Made by a program: the position numbers and the translations under genes. Source: Opisthorchis felineus (taxonomy: Eukaryota > Platyhelminthes > Trematoda > Opisthorchiida > Opisthorchiidae). From it: a stretch of DNA of 64,000 nt. Positions within the stretch are counted from its first letter, which is position 1. Every line of letters starts with the position of its first letter. A model generated the notes under the pieces. The model was not told the DNA's origin and did not search any database. It saw nothing but the letters and a program-made list of their open reading frames with translations. Below are positions 11,750-25,200 of this stretch, in pieces. The stretch spans positions 148,221 to 212,220 of the forward strand of contig SJOL01006673.1 of assembly GCA_004794785.1 (NCBI GenBank). Reading direction: 5' to 3'.

Positions 11750-14700
11750 CGCCTTAGTAGGACCCGTGTCGCGGGTCACCAGCATACACGCCGGCCCACC
11801 TGTTGCCATAGGCTGGAGCCAAAGTAAGTTCTAATTTCTAATGTCTTCCCGACCTAATTAGCCTAAAAACGACGACAGCATTAGTCACATGGCAAATTAT
11901 GCACAAGCAACCTGATGGTGCGAAAATGCTTGACCCCCGGGAACATTTGTACGACAGTATACTGGGAGGTATTATGCTGAAACTGAATCGACGGAAGACG
12001 TTAGTATCCAGATAACAAACGAGTAAATGGTGCCGGTGTTCCTTGTTGTGCCACAACGTTCAGGACTATTGGTGATTTGAATGCAGCACCACAAGCGGCT
12101 CCGCGCAAACCGTCTGTGGTTGACTAACAGTAATTGTCTACTGGTCTGACCAGTTTGACTGGCAAATCCGATTCGGATACCAGCTATTAATATATATATA
12201 TATATATAATATGTATATACCATACGCTTTTGACGGCCAAAGAACTTACCGCGATCCATTCACATGAACCCGATCTATTGATCCTTCATACATTGATTGG
12301 ACCACTGGTAATGAATAAAACATGCAAAAAGGATGAGTGGGACGGTAAGATGTAGCAAGCAACTCAACTGAAACTACATTGTTCCCGAAAACCAGTGAGT
12401 AAACAGAACAACAATTCGGACACCCACAGCACATTTCGAACGCGTGCTGCTACACGGGTTGTTCATCCGCAGTGCAAGAGCGAAACCGCCAAATTTGGAC
12501 GTTAGGCAAGTGAACGTGAGATTGGTGATAGAGTACCCATAAATCGTTTTGACATGACTCAAACAAATAATCAAACTGATTCTACAGCTATCTGATAATT
12601 TCGATTAGAAACACTGCCTCTAACGCTTGCAGCACCAGATAGCACGCAGACCCGATCAGGTGGTATGTTGTAAATGTGCGCTAATCGAGGGAGTTCAACG
12701 AAGCATCCTACCATGTTGCGGCAGAGAAGCATAAGTATTGAACACCGATGTTAAGCTGTCGATTGTGATGATGACTGTGAATGCCTATCACGCTGAATAA
12801 GCAATAAAGACCTTACAACTATTGTTTTAGGCATGATACTGATGTCACTGCAGCCTGAGGCAGAAACGAAATGCCACAAGATGGATGTCGAAAGGCGCTG
12901 AAATCATAAAAAAAATACTGATGTGGGCCAGTAAAACATAACCTGCAGAACATATTCCCTAGGGGGCACTTTGGGAGTCCAAAGGACTTTAAAGTTGGAC
13001 ATTTCTTCGGCCACTAACCCGTTTTTTTCCTGGACAGAGTCTGTTGATAGCTGATAGGCAATTTACTGGGAATCCATGCGATGTTGCTGTCAACTTGCTT
13101 TAGCCTCGAGGGTGGAGGGTCGAATTTAAGTGGAGTGTGAGAAGCGCAGCGCACATTAACTTAATCCTGGTATTAACGGATAGGTCAGAACATGGAGCAG
13201 TCCCGGGCACCTTACAAATGAGCAACGAATTGTGTACGACTATATTTCATCACCAAATACAGAGGCTTCCGGCTGACGAAGTAAAAAAAGGGGACAAAGA
13301 CAGTGAAAACGGATGCTGACACATCATTATAGCACAGAGCAACCCTTAACTCTTAGCGATGTTAGTAAAATAAGCCCGCATTTCAACACTGTCTAAGACA
13401 TGCCGTTCATCTCGGTCAGCTTGTGTTCACTTTACCACCGCAACGCAATAGGACTTGTAAAATCGATAGTCCGATCAATGAGCATGAAGAACAGCTGTGA
13501 CAACGGAACAACGATCACACGTACACGCCTGCCAAACAAGCGACAGTGACTACTCGGTATTATATGGTGGACAGTTGATACGCACTGGGCAGAGGAAAAA
13601 ACGAATGTCAATAAAACCATTTGTATTAACCGATTAACACTAGAACTCCTTGCATACGAACTTAACGGGTATTCATTTATGATATGTTGAGATTCAAGTT
13701 CCCGGTGGAAATTCCGGGATAATGATTCCTGACTTTACAAGTTGGAGTGTTTTCTATCTGGGTTACGAAATCGATGTTTGAAACGATCACCCAGCACCAG
13801 CGACAATACAAACGTGAATTCAGCAACTACTCCCAAACCTCAGAGAAATTACGAGCCGCATGTATCTGACCCCCGATATTCAGGGAATAGTAGGACGCCG
13901 CGGCCTTCCATAGACATATACACTATTCTTAAATTATCAAGCAATTTGGCTTCGTGCAAATCACAATCACCATTTCTGGTGACACGAACGCTCAGGTACG
14001 TAAGCTAGACGTTTGTTGGTCGTCTTGGATTAAACACGAGACGCACATACAACAGAAGGTACCAACCGCAACTGTGTGATGCCTACGGGTTGTTTGAAGT
14101 ACGAATTTCCAGAATAGCGAAAATCGTTTGAGTACGTGGTACCCATGGGCCAGCATCAGCACCCTCCCAAAAAAGTTAGGCGACTAAAGAGAGCAACCAC
14201 CGCACAGCTAATACTCGGTCTTCTTACATAGCATTAACGTAGTCATACAGGAAAAAAAAACAGATTAATTGGTGATACAAAAAAAAAACGGGATTTAACT
14301 GCGGTTCAACATAAGATTAGGCAAAGATAAGATCCTGAAGGACTGTTACGGCCTACATAATCCGTTTCAGACATCTCGATTGCCTTTCGTGTTGCGGGTA
14401 TGTAAAACATCAGTCTAGCCACGGACGACACTGGAGTCAGCATGATCACTGAAAACCCGTCTCAGCTGCACAAATGCCAACAGGAATCAGAGTTCCCCAC
14501 TGAAACCATCTGTGAGAAAAGGTAATCACCAAAAATAGCCTCTAGGTAGTAGCTACACTACTCAAACAACCAGGAGAATTGAACAATAAGAGTAAACACA
14601 ATGAACAGCAACCATAAAAAACAAGGTCTAGTCTTTTTTTAGAAAAATAATGAAATGCCAGAAAGTAGGATAGAGTAAAGCCCCTCTAAAGAAGACAATA

Positions 14701-16370
14701 TTTTCACAGCGACTGACTGATCAACCAGTCTAATTTTTGTTGTGGCCCTTCGAATATAAACTTCTACCTTTCTGGTAGCCACTGAGAGGACGTCATCAAC
14801 CATAGTATCCTATCGAAGAGTTAGGAATAAACGTAAATGTTTTGTCAAGATACGTCTTGTCTAACGAACAAGCATCGGATTACGACCTTTCGGCATCCAC
14901 CCTTTTGAGAAGGATGAGACCGTTTTCGACCGGTACAAACAGTAGTGGCTGTGGACGAGTTTGGCTACGTGAATCATTTACGTTGTCGCTCCCCATACGG
15001 ACTTACTGGAGGAGGGGGTAGATTTAAGAATGTCTCCGTTTATTTCTTTTGGGCTCATGTAAACCGGAGAGCCCTGCGTTTGAGGATATCTGCCTACGGG
15101 ACCATCTCCGGAGGGACTGGGTTCTGTCCAACCTTGAAAAGACCGGCCATCACTGTGGTCACCATTTGGTTGAATATCGGTCAATTGGGAGGCCGAAGCA
15201 CGACTCCTGGGTTAAGAAGAGCGGACGAGTGAGCAACACATGGATAAGAGCAAAGTCAAGTGGACTGGTAGCATGATGACACACAAGTAGACAAACAGGA
15301 AAGACGTCCGTTAATTCTGAAACCACATGACAGCGTGGCATGACATGGTGAAACAGCTGGGTTCAAAACTAAACATTTTTCAGTTAGGTTTAAATATCTA
15401 TCTACTTAAAATCGATCTATCCAGATAAACATCCGATTGCTCATCGATCCTCGTAATGGACTTGATAATTAGCTGAAGAGCCAGAATTGGGACGGAAGGT
15501 TTCGTGCGGCTGTTTTTCGGGGTCTGACGACGTCTTACATTCTAGTTTCATTTGCTCCTGTACAAATCGGCTTCCATGAAGCTCGCTTAACAAAAAGATT
15601 CGGCAATACGACTGGCACGGTGCGTGAAAGTTGCTCGAAGAAAACACTGTTCCGATCATATAGTGTCCATTATGACTATGGAAAAAGGTTCACTTGTCAA
15701 CGCAGTCTACAGGACCAAGTGCAATCCTACCAAACAATTTGTAGAGTTTATGAATTACGATGGTACAGCGCGATGTTGAGCTACAATGTTGTGAAGCATC
15801 AAACTCACGAAGCAGAACCTTAAGACATATCGGTAGGCAACAATACACCTTGGAGAGTCGACACACGAGAACCATTAGACAACAGGGTGCAGCAATGCTT
15901 CCCATATCAAGTGAATTAGGTTTCAGTGATGTACAGAGTAGTGCGTAGATCCAATTGGTTGAAAAAGAGGGTTGACGGTTTGAAATGCACAGCAAACTGA
16001 AGCAACCAAAAAGCCACACGACACGAACAAAAACCCGAACTAGGTGGGAAACCAGCAGAATAGGCAGACGAAACATGCGACTTGTAAATGTGATGCGCCT
16101 TGCGTCAATGACCAACACGATGATAGCACTTGATTCACTAACACGGTATGCAAGCAATCTTGCAAAGATGCCTGAAGCCAATATCAAACGTCAGACAGTA
16201 GATCCGTGGCTTTTGCTACATCGTGCAAGTCGACTGCCGAATACAGGGACAGGAGCAAACAAAAGTCACACTGCAGCCAAGCACAATAAGTGAAAATGTA
16301 TGGCATTACATCGGCTCTATTTTCTATCATTTTCTATTCCACCGCCTCATACTATCAAACGATTTCTAAG
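11750..16370. other. Intergenic stretch, no gene recognised
   Basis: It holds a short (TA)n tract at about 12188-12209 and small A/T homopolymers around 14250-14290. None of the short frames has a recognisable domain. The frames at 14945-15276 overlap one another on both strands and give no family match that I know. Confidence 0.45.
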
Positions 16371-16460
16371 CAAATGAATGTGCTGCGCCAGGCCGCCTCA
16401 TGTTTCAGTTGGTACGATAATCGAGATATTGCGATACATGTGTAGACGTAAGACACTACT
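16371..16460 (+). repeat. Half copy of a foldback element
   Basis: About 90 bases match the left arm and loop of the foldback element at 44668-44895. AATGAATGTGCTGCGCCAGG and CTCATGTTTCAGTTGGTACG are shared, and the loop follows with substitutions to CACTACT. The right arm is absent, and unrelated sequence follows. This shows that the element is a dispersed repeat and not a one-off hairpin. Confidence 0.8.
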
Positions 16461-16756
16461 CATAAGGTTGCTGAGAATTCTTAGAAACATCATAAACGAG
16501 TGATTCAGCTGGGTTCCAGGTGAATCTCTGGCAAAACCAAATTTGTTTGCAAATGAGTGTACTTCGTTACGTAAGGTAGGTTCAGAGAACAGGTTCCTCA
16601 ACAAGCACAGCATTTAGTTCCCAGTCGGCTTCAAGTTATCACGGACTACGAGTACTTGTGCAGTCCGTTTCATGGGTGATAATTTTGATGCATCCAGCAT
16701 GAGCTGGTGTAGCCTAGCACATCACATGTCCGGAGACCAAATTTCGGTAAACATAA

Positions 16757-16807
16757 GATGCACCGCTGATGAGCTCTGATAAACGCGAAACTCGAATACA
16801 GTGCATC
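16757..16807 (+). ncRNA. Type I hammerhead ribozyme, stem II decayed
   Basis: The order is that of a type I hammerhead. Stem I 5' strand GATGCACCG (16757-16765) is followed by core CTGATGAG (16766-16773), a stem II region (16774-16785), core CGAAAC (16786-16791), a tiny stem III with loop TCGA, then ATA at the cleavage position and stem I 3' strand CAGTGCATC (16799-16807). Stem I pairs over 9 bp with a single C-A mismatch, which is strong structural evidence. Stem II is damaged: CTC faces ACG where GAG is expected. The usual GUC at the cut site reads AUA. Such self-cleaving motifs are known in schistosome Sm-alpha repeats, Penelope-like elements and animal retrozymes. This copy is probably inactive or weak. 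Confidence 0.78.
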
Positions 16808-19800
16808 CTCCTTTTGTGTACCAGAGTAGTCACGCAGCAGAGCCAGACTGTTTAAACGAGTGATGAGGAAACAAATTATCGGGGTGTATCGGATGATGAA
16901 ATCACTCCAACTGCCTGCAAACCCGTTCGTCCGCACGCAGCAGTCCAATCACAGTACGAATAAGGAAGTTCCGGAAAACTAAGGAACTCAGAGAAGAGGA
17001 AAAACACCAAAATCGAAGGTCGACTGACCCTACACACGATCACTTTTCAAAACGAAAAAATGTCTCCCACATGCCCACGTGGGGCGCACCAGCATACAAG
17101 CGACGCGCCTTCCTTCTGTGCGCGAGATACCCGAATGAATAACGGAGTCGTTGGCGGACAAGGTGACGAGGCGGTGCACTTGATTCCGTAAAACATGCAA
17201 ACTGCAGTCGTACACAAACACACAACGGTACAATCGATCGAAACCGTGAGCGTGCGTGTGTGGCCATGTGAAAATAAGTGAACCACATTGCATCACGAAC
17301 TAGACTGTGATGGTGGTGAACCGCAGCAGGAGTGAACAACAATATCATTATAACAAACATTGAGACAAGTAAGTTTCAGTTGATCGGTGAGACAGAGGAA
17401 CTTGTCAACTTCGACATAATCCTGATAGTTCGACAGTCAGGAATGTAGCTAATAAGCTTGGCCGACAATTTTTTCTCGAGAAGTGTTCACATGAGGAACA
17501 GCTCCAATACGGCCACGGAAGAGCTCAAGTAGACAACTAATAACAATAAACAACTACATGATTTAGAAACGCTGACCAAAACGAGACAAACAACCAATCT
17601 TGTGCACAACAAACAAGGGAGGGACGCCTAGGAATACCCGTAACTCAATCCGAATGACAAGCTCGACGACCAAGATTTCCTCTATTCTACCGAGAATCAT
17701 TCATGAGATACTGAACTGCAATTCTGTCACGAAAGAAATCTGTTGTCTGTCTGAATCAGGAACCTGAAGTACGGTAGACAAGCAGCGTTCCAGCTAACAA
17801 TGGAGATAAGTGTCACAGTGGGTGGACCAATACAGCAGGCGCCAAAGCAACAGGAAAATTCATCACTGTTGGAACCTTGGTGGAACCTCATCTGGCAGCG
17901 ACAGTAGTTCAGCGTCAACTGCTATCTTCATCACGCGTAGCAAATCAAGGCAAAAAAGTTAGGTTGTTGAAAAGGAAACACAATGCTGCAGGACTCCGTA
18001 GGTTTTTTTTTGGAATCAGGACTCTATGCCAATGCAGTTTAATTTCGGGGATAAAGGGTTTAAGCGACCTCAGTCAAGTGGCTTGATTTCAGAATTATTG
18101 TAAGGACGGCAAGGTAGCCATTTATAAGAAGATCCTATGGCCGTACAATGAAGCAACACACGTTAGCAAGTGGTTCGATAGGGCTTGCCTGCTTAGAAAA
18201 TGACCTCAGCAGGTGAGGTTCGTTGGAAACAATGTTTGTCTTCACACATTGGCAACGTGAAAATGAGTCGACTGAGATAAGGTAAATGAACACAACACGA
18301 ACGATTTCCAATCGGTTTGAGAAAAAACATAGTTGGTCAAAAGACATGAAAGAAGCACACGGATGAAAAGCTGTCCAAATTCCCCTGACAAAGAAACAAA
18401 CATGAGAAGGCTCTTCAACCGAATTAGGAAAGTGATTTACAAAAAAGCAAGTAAAAGAATGATACTCATTTGGAATTGCACTGGATTTACTTAGAGTGAA
18501 GGTTGCCGGAATTCGTTCAAGGATCGAACCAGATACGGCGAAGAGGACTCATTAGAGTTAATCAACTCATAATTTCGAGTTCGGACATGGTCCATTTGAG
18601 CCAGTTCGTTCGCATAATGGTGTTAAAATCAGAAGTTGGAAAACAGCACACAGGATCTTGGTCGAACGGAATAAGTATCATAAAGACCAAGGAGCACGCA
18701 CGAGACCTACATGGACGATTCTACAGTACACACTATTTGAGGTAATCAGATTTAATGAGCCCACCACATTTACCGCGAAATATAACTGTTAGTTCTCCTC
18801 TATTCTTCGTACCGTATTGCTGTCGGTGCACAAAGGTGAGAAAACATTATTTTCCCAGGTACGACTCTACTACATTCCATGTGTTGAGGAATTGCTATAA
18901 TTCGTACAGTTATTAAAAGAAAGTGTGAATCTAAGTTACATTTGCTTGAACTACATTATGCACCCGAGGGTATGGTTCTCCGGGTAGGACTTCGCTATAA
19001 AGTGAACTGGCAAACCTGACGAATTACCAATCACGGACCGTAGACGGAAGTGGTATCAGTGAGAAGAACAACGATCCTACAAATACCCACTGGTGGAATC
19101 GTACCATCTGCTCAGCACGTTGCGTAATAAATACGCAAAAGTGTTGGCTCTTACGCCAGCCCGACGGCAAGACGAATGTATTCTGTCACCTTATACGGTT
19201 AGTAAATTACAGTAAAATTCTCCAGAGCTTACTCTCCGCAACGAACAGTAATACACGGTTCCTAAAACCAACGCAATAAGAAATCAATAGAACCTAACAG
19301 TACCGCATTGCATTGCCGCTTTTCTAAAAAAATTATGGAAGTGAACACGTGCACACGCTACGTTGCCACCATCAGCAAGCGCGCATCAGCCTCGTTCCAA
19401 CGAGCAATTAGACCACGTGTGATCAATAACTCTCAAATCCAGGGACAAGTAGATTTCGACAAATAGGTAGGGACACTGCAGGTTGTCTCCTTTTGTGACG
19501 TAAGGTTCGGAATATTAGTGGATCAGAAAATGAACACTGTGGGGGAGATTTGCAGCCCGAGCATTTCTCTGAAACGTATAGCGGCCACGAGAAGACAGTC
19601 AGTTGAACTTCGAGAATAATCTTTAGCAAACAAGCGATGCAACATACGACCAGGTATGTTCGTTCGTCGATCGTCTTCTCCCGGTTTCATATCAAACTTA
19701 CTTATCCACGGGAAGCAGCAAACGCTACGCTGGGCAAGTCGCTTGGTTGACCCCATTAGACGTGGGCGTTCAATGGTCCAAACACCAGACAAGTCAGACG

Positions 19801-21730
19801 AGTCCGTACGGGAGGTCGGCTAACCACCCATGTGAGTCGAAGGTAAGGTGGTTGTAATGATAAGAGAATATCCAAAACTAACGGCAATATAAGAATTCTC
19901 GTTCACTGGGCAAATTGTGGGTCTGGCCTTTGGATAGGTCACTTAATTAGTAGTAACGAAGACTGTGTCGCAAAAAATGATGTTTCTCTTTCTCCATTGC
20001 ATCGGTTTCTTCTCACGTCCGCCAATCCCGTCCAACTCAATCCTTATTTCCTTGACGAAAGGAAGAAATGAAGTGACAAACTTGCGTTGCACCTCCATGT
20101 GCACTACACGCTTTGGGTCACACCACTTGTTCTCTCTGAGTTGAACAGTTGGACCCTCCGCGCAAACAGAATACTTTGACGATTAGGTTGTACTTACGCG
20201 TGACAGAAGCCACAACGGTTCATAAAGGTCTGTCCAAAAGGATGAACATGATGTAACGTTTAATAAGACAGCTTTTCATTAGGCTTCCCCTCGTTTCTAT
20301 TAAACTGCTGTTGCGCGTTATGTACATGGATTGGGAATTGAAAAGTTCCAGCAATTTACGTGGTACAAACTAGAGGGAAAATTCGAAGTCACCAAGTTAA
20401 TGTGAACCATTAATTGCATCAGTGAACTGCGTGAAGCCCATCTCTCTTTACGGTTTTAGAGGTACTAGAGGCTTTCACGAGTACTGATGGTTGTGTATTC
20501 GCAATAGGACGGTAACGTTCGGGCTATTCCGAGTCAAGGAATTTTTAGAGGACTTTTCTACAAGACCAGGGCGCTGTGGCTTACATTTTTAGGTTTATTG
20601 GGTAACTGAAAAATCATGATATTCGAGAGCAAGCACGACTAAAATGAAGATTCGGCACTACAAGCCACGGCATCCCGATCGTGATCATCATCGGCAGAAA
20701 TGCACCATTATTAAATATCGGTGTCTAACTGCCATAAAAGGAGTCATTTCCCTGAATGACTGACCGACGCGCCTATCTCTGGGTTTTACGGAAGAGTTAT
20801 CTCTAAATGGGGTGCGAGGGGGGAATGAAAGAGGATAATGCAGAAAGATGGGAGGTGTCAGCAGTCACACGTTTTCACTTATCTCTCCTGACGTATGCAG
20901 TGAACAGGGAGATCCCGATGATGTCACCTAGAGACGGTCGATGTGGGATGAAGGTACTTTTGTTGGTGTAATTCATGACTGTGGGTGAACTCAGACACAG
21001 TCAGAGTGCCCAAACCTAGACAAGAAAACGTCCAGGGCCATCAACTAAAATCTTCGGCTCAAAAGCCTGATAGCAAGGCAGCGGTGGCTGACGTAACGCT
21101 ACCACAGCAGTATAACCTTTAAGGGACAAGTTGCCACAGTTCCTCGAGCCCCCAACCTGGAGGACCCGGAGACTGTTTGTCAGATCTCTGTTCACTGACC
21201 AACCTGATGGGAGAGACATTGTATGCTGCATGAGCATCCTAGAACATAGCTCAATAGATCGTTGAGGTACAACGATAAGGTGCTATCTCTTCGCGCAGAA
21301 GTCACTCTGAAATGAAACTGGGGCCGTAAGCCGCGACTGAAAAGCGCTGTGGGAGAGGGGTGATTTACATGTAAATCGTCATTCTCTCGAGCGTAAACCA
21401 GTATACTATGCTACAGCTCGCCTCCGAGCCCAAATGAAGACCCGTAGCTGACCAATGGCTCCAGCCGTGAAAATAGGCCTAAACTGCGCATCCAGACACA
21501 AATACCCATAGGATTACGCCATACGGTAAGGGAATGCCTGCCAACTCCTGATTGAAAACAGTAGGTTGAAAAATAAACAGGTGATGGCAGTCAGCGCGAA
21601 TGCGGGCATGTCGATGGATTGATGAAACTGACGCGCATTTATAGCAGAAGTTCCTAATGAAATGGAAGGCACTTGTTTTTGGAAATAATGACGCTTTCCG
21701 TTGCGAAAGCAAATAAGCGTATAAATGGGG
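16808..21730. other. Intergenic stretch, no gene recognised
   Basis: Only short frames without recognisable domains occur. Sequence at about 16830-16870 still resembles the flank of the second hammerhead copy at 42080-42125, so the hammerhead repeat extends at least that far. If the MAP7-like gene continues past 21874, its last exons would lie here; I could not identify any. A TTTATT at 20594-20599 is the first AATAAA on the minus strand beyond the stop that I noticed. Confidence 0.45.
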
Positions 21731-21830
21731 TATTATTACTATTATATTATCATTAGTATATTATCATATCATATCATATTATATTACATATTATTATATT
21801 ATGTTATATTATATTATATTATTATATTAT
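21731..21830. repeat. AT-rich microsatellite (TATTA/TATAT)
   Basis: About 100 bases are almost pure A and T in interrupted ATT, TATAT and CATAT units. The tract lies 40 to 140 bases beyond the last codon of the MAP7-like gene, in its 3' UTR or an intron depending on how the last exon is read. Confidence 0.9.
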
Positions 21831-21869
21831 TCTGGCTTGCACAAAAGCAGCACCGATAAAACAGTTCGC

Positions 21870-22217
21870 TTACCGCAACCCGGCAACAGCATCTTTAGCT
21901 CGTGTGGCTAGTCGACCACCACCGAGCATCGTCTGAAGAAGGGCAGATTTGAACTGTGGAGCACTTGGCTTGGTAGAGGGTATCGTGGAGTCATCCACGT
22001 TGTCGCACACCTGCTTACTTGGGCTGAGAGGGACAGAACCTGGTGTAGAGACAACGGAAGGAGATACGTCTGATTGCGGCGCAGGTGAACCGGCCGATGG
22101 AACTTCATGTGTGATGTGATCATCCGAAATGTCGATAACGTGGGAATCAGTATTCTCGACAGGTTGTACAGCCAAATCCTCAGGTGCAAATTCACCATTG
22201 GGGGATTCCACGGCTGC
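21870..22217 (-). CDS. MAP7-like gene, ninth visible exon, with stop or further splice
   Basis: The acceptor is CTACCTTCCAG. The 115 residues are acidic and Pro/Ser-rich, then [19 protein letters not shown] and a final AVAGLR before TAA (21872-21870). The same bases read G|GTAAGC, a good splice donor, with exon end 21874. So this is either the terminal coding exon or another internal one ending in phase 2. No polyadenylation signal is close downstream, which leaves the matter open. Confidence 0.85.
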   Translation of the reverse strand, partial: AAVESPNGEFAPEDLAVQPVENTDSHVIDISDDHITHEVPSAGSPAPQSDVSPSVVSTPGSVPLSPSKQVCDNVDDSTIPSTKPSAPQFKSALLQTMLGGGRLATRAKDAVAGLR

Positions 22218-25200
22218 CTGGAAGGTAGAAAAGACAAAAATTAACAGAAATAGGTGTTCGAATAAGCACCAGTGGCTTGAAGTACCCTCAAAGAACCTGA
22301 TTCGAGGAAATTCCGGAATAACGCGAAAGGGCCACCACAGAAAAGTCGCATTACCTTAAACAGTGCAGTGAATGCTATGTAATACTCACGTCTCCATAAG
22401 AAGCCTCTAGGAGGCAATCATTATTTGTTAACATTTGCATCTGAACACCAAACAACGAATCCGCCAATTCGGAAAATATTAGGAATTTTCACGAGTTTCA
22501 TTAACATTCAGACGAAAAATTCATCGAACTAGAATGAGCTACCGGAAAATATCGATTGCAGGACGTGCCTTCATCGACTGTAAAACAGTGGAAACGATTC
22601 GAAACAGATAAAAAACTGCACAGCCTAGCATGTGACGGGAATGTTTGTTGGTGGAAACACAAACCTGAAAATAACACAACCGTTATTTAATCAACATTTT
22701 CGGCAATAAGTTTGATCCTCCGGAAGAATCGATGACGGTCAAATCAGTCACAAGTAATCAGATAGCCCGAATGACTTAACAATTGGGCAAAACACGTTAC
22801 ACCTATAGAAAGCGTCAGTTCTATCAATATCAGTGTCAACAGGATACCTAATAACTGCTGAGCTACAAACCGGATAATCGTGAAAGTATGCAAGTGGGGA
22901 CAGGAGGGAATTTGCCAGGGATAACGCTCGAAACTTTGAAGCCCTCCATCTCACTCCAGCAGTCTCGAGGAGTGCGCAGGCCATAAACCAAGTATGCTAC
23001 CTATAGCCATTAGTGGCATTTAACATGAACAAGAATAACCTTAACCTAGGCTACAATACTATATAGTAAACTGATTGATGGTCTACGCTGCCGAACTATA
23101 AAATAACCTAAAAACAAGTCATTAAATATTGGCAGTGACAGCGGTAGTCACAGTTGTGGGTGAAAAAGGGAAGATAGCGCTTCTGGCTATAACACTAGTG
23201 ACCTGTACTTGACTGGTAGCGAGTAACATCACACACACAGATACACTTATTCTCTATCACGTTCATCATTTCGATATGCGGTAAAAACAAAAAAACTTTC
23301 ATTCACATTATGACCGGAAGCTCCCAGCTGACAGAAAATTCCCTTTACTACCTACATGGAGCTCCTAATTCTAGGTCATGTCCATCTGATCACCTAGAAG
23401 AATGCATGGCCACTTGCATCATCGCCTATACCTAGCAGGTTCACTGTATCGGCGTGGATCAGAACAGTCGACACAGTATGGTTTCCTGCTCTGGGGGATC
23501 AACTGAACGACCAAACAGAAGCAGCCTATTCTGCGGGGAGGGGGGGGGAGGGGAGGGGGCATAGCGTGTAAACAGTTGCATTTGGGGGCTGATATCTACT
23601 GAAGGTATCCTCTCTAGGGGGAACAAGTACACTACCTATTGCTAGGTTGCTTCACAAGCTTAGAAACTGGCATATCCAATCACAAAAGCCGCAAGAAATC
23701 ACAAGACAACTCATAGAGGTAAGGGGGTTAAGGTTTGGATGTTATCTTCACCTTGTTAAATGAAGAAAAAAAGTAATAAAAACATATAGGACAGTGTCTA
23801 AAATATAAAAAGGAGAAATGCCCTAACCAACTGTCACCTGCTGAGGCTTCCTGAATTGATCCAAGGTATCGGTGAGAGTAAACCGGACAGGGGCTTCTGT
23901 GGACTCTGACGAGGCAACTGCTATGGAATTGGGCTCCTTATCTGCGACAGGGATATCGTGGTCCGAACCACCTCCCTCTGTTGTCAAAACGAAGTCTGTC
24001 TGTGGAAACTGAAGAAGTTTCGAATCGGACACATCGCCCTGAGGTGTGTCGGTCTTCAGGGCATGCGACTCATGTCCGAACAAGAAGGGAGTTGAAGCCG
24101 AACTGGGTGGTGAAGAAGCGCTTGGTTTGGGTGTTTGCTTCACTCGTGCCATTATATCTTCCAATCGCTGCTTCCGTTTGATACGTTCCTCTTCAGCACG
24201 TTGCAACTTCATAAGTCTTTCGGCTTCAGCTGCACGAAGCTGAAAATAAGGGACCGAAGCCGGGACATACGGTACATCATAACAGTCGTCAACACAAGGT
24301 TGTCTTAAAGGCATCATAAAGAACAACACGAACAACTGAATTAACAAACTGAATTAACACTGAATTAACAAACTCGGAGTGTGAAGGGGCAATTACAGTC
24401 TAATGGAACACGCCCGTCACACATCCATTCTTATCACGCTGCGAGCAAGCAGCAACGGATGACAGCACGACGGTCACCGATCTAAGGAAACTATCCATAA
24501 CTGTATCACGTAACCTGGAGTCATGGTGTTTGAAACAAAATACAATGCGCGTTACTAAAAATGCGCACAGTGTAGAGTGGTATTATACTTACCAGTAAAA
24601 ACGATTAACAAACGTGAGCGCATTAAGCTACCAACTGCACAACCACTACCGAAGAATTATTATTGAGTGTAAAGTGGAAAAAACAAAATCACTCTGCGGC
24701 GCACACCTCTAGAGCGACCATTCCAAGTGTACATCGAAATCCAATCACAAAGGTTTTGTGAGGGTGAGGAGACAGTTCCTGATTTTTTATATGAGAGAGT
24801 AATCATTATTTTAACCAATCTATTTAAGATTGATTTTAGGCACACAGTGAGCAGACACCTGCCATGAGGAATCCAGTAGATCAACAGTCCACAACAACAC
24901 AGAGATTACATGTCAAATAGTCCTTAACTCCCTCCTTTCACCAATGTTTACGCTTCCCTGCTACTTGAAAGCACTATACAAGTGTCATACTGCGTTGGTG
25001 ACAATCAGCTATACAGCTTTCTGACCTCTTGTTTTTTTCCTATTTGCGCGAACTCTGTTGGGCTCTGCAGGCTAAACCAGATATCAAAAAGTAACCTGAA
25101 AAACAATCTGTCACAAGTTATTCCCAAGGTTACTGCTATACTCGCCACTCATACCCATCTGGACTTAGTCAAGACACAGACAGCAACAGATAAATCTGGA

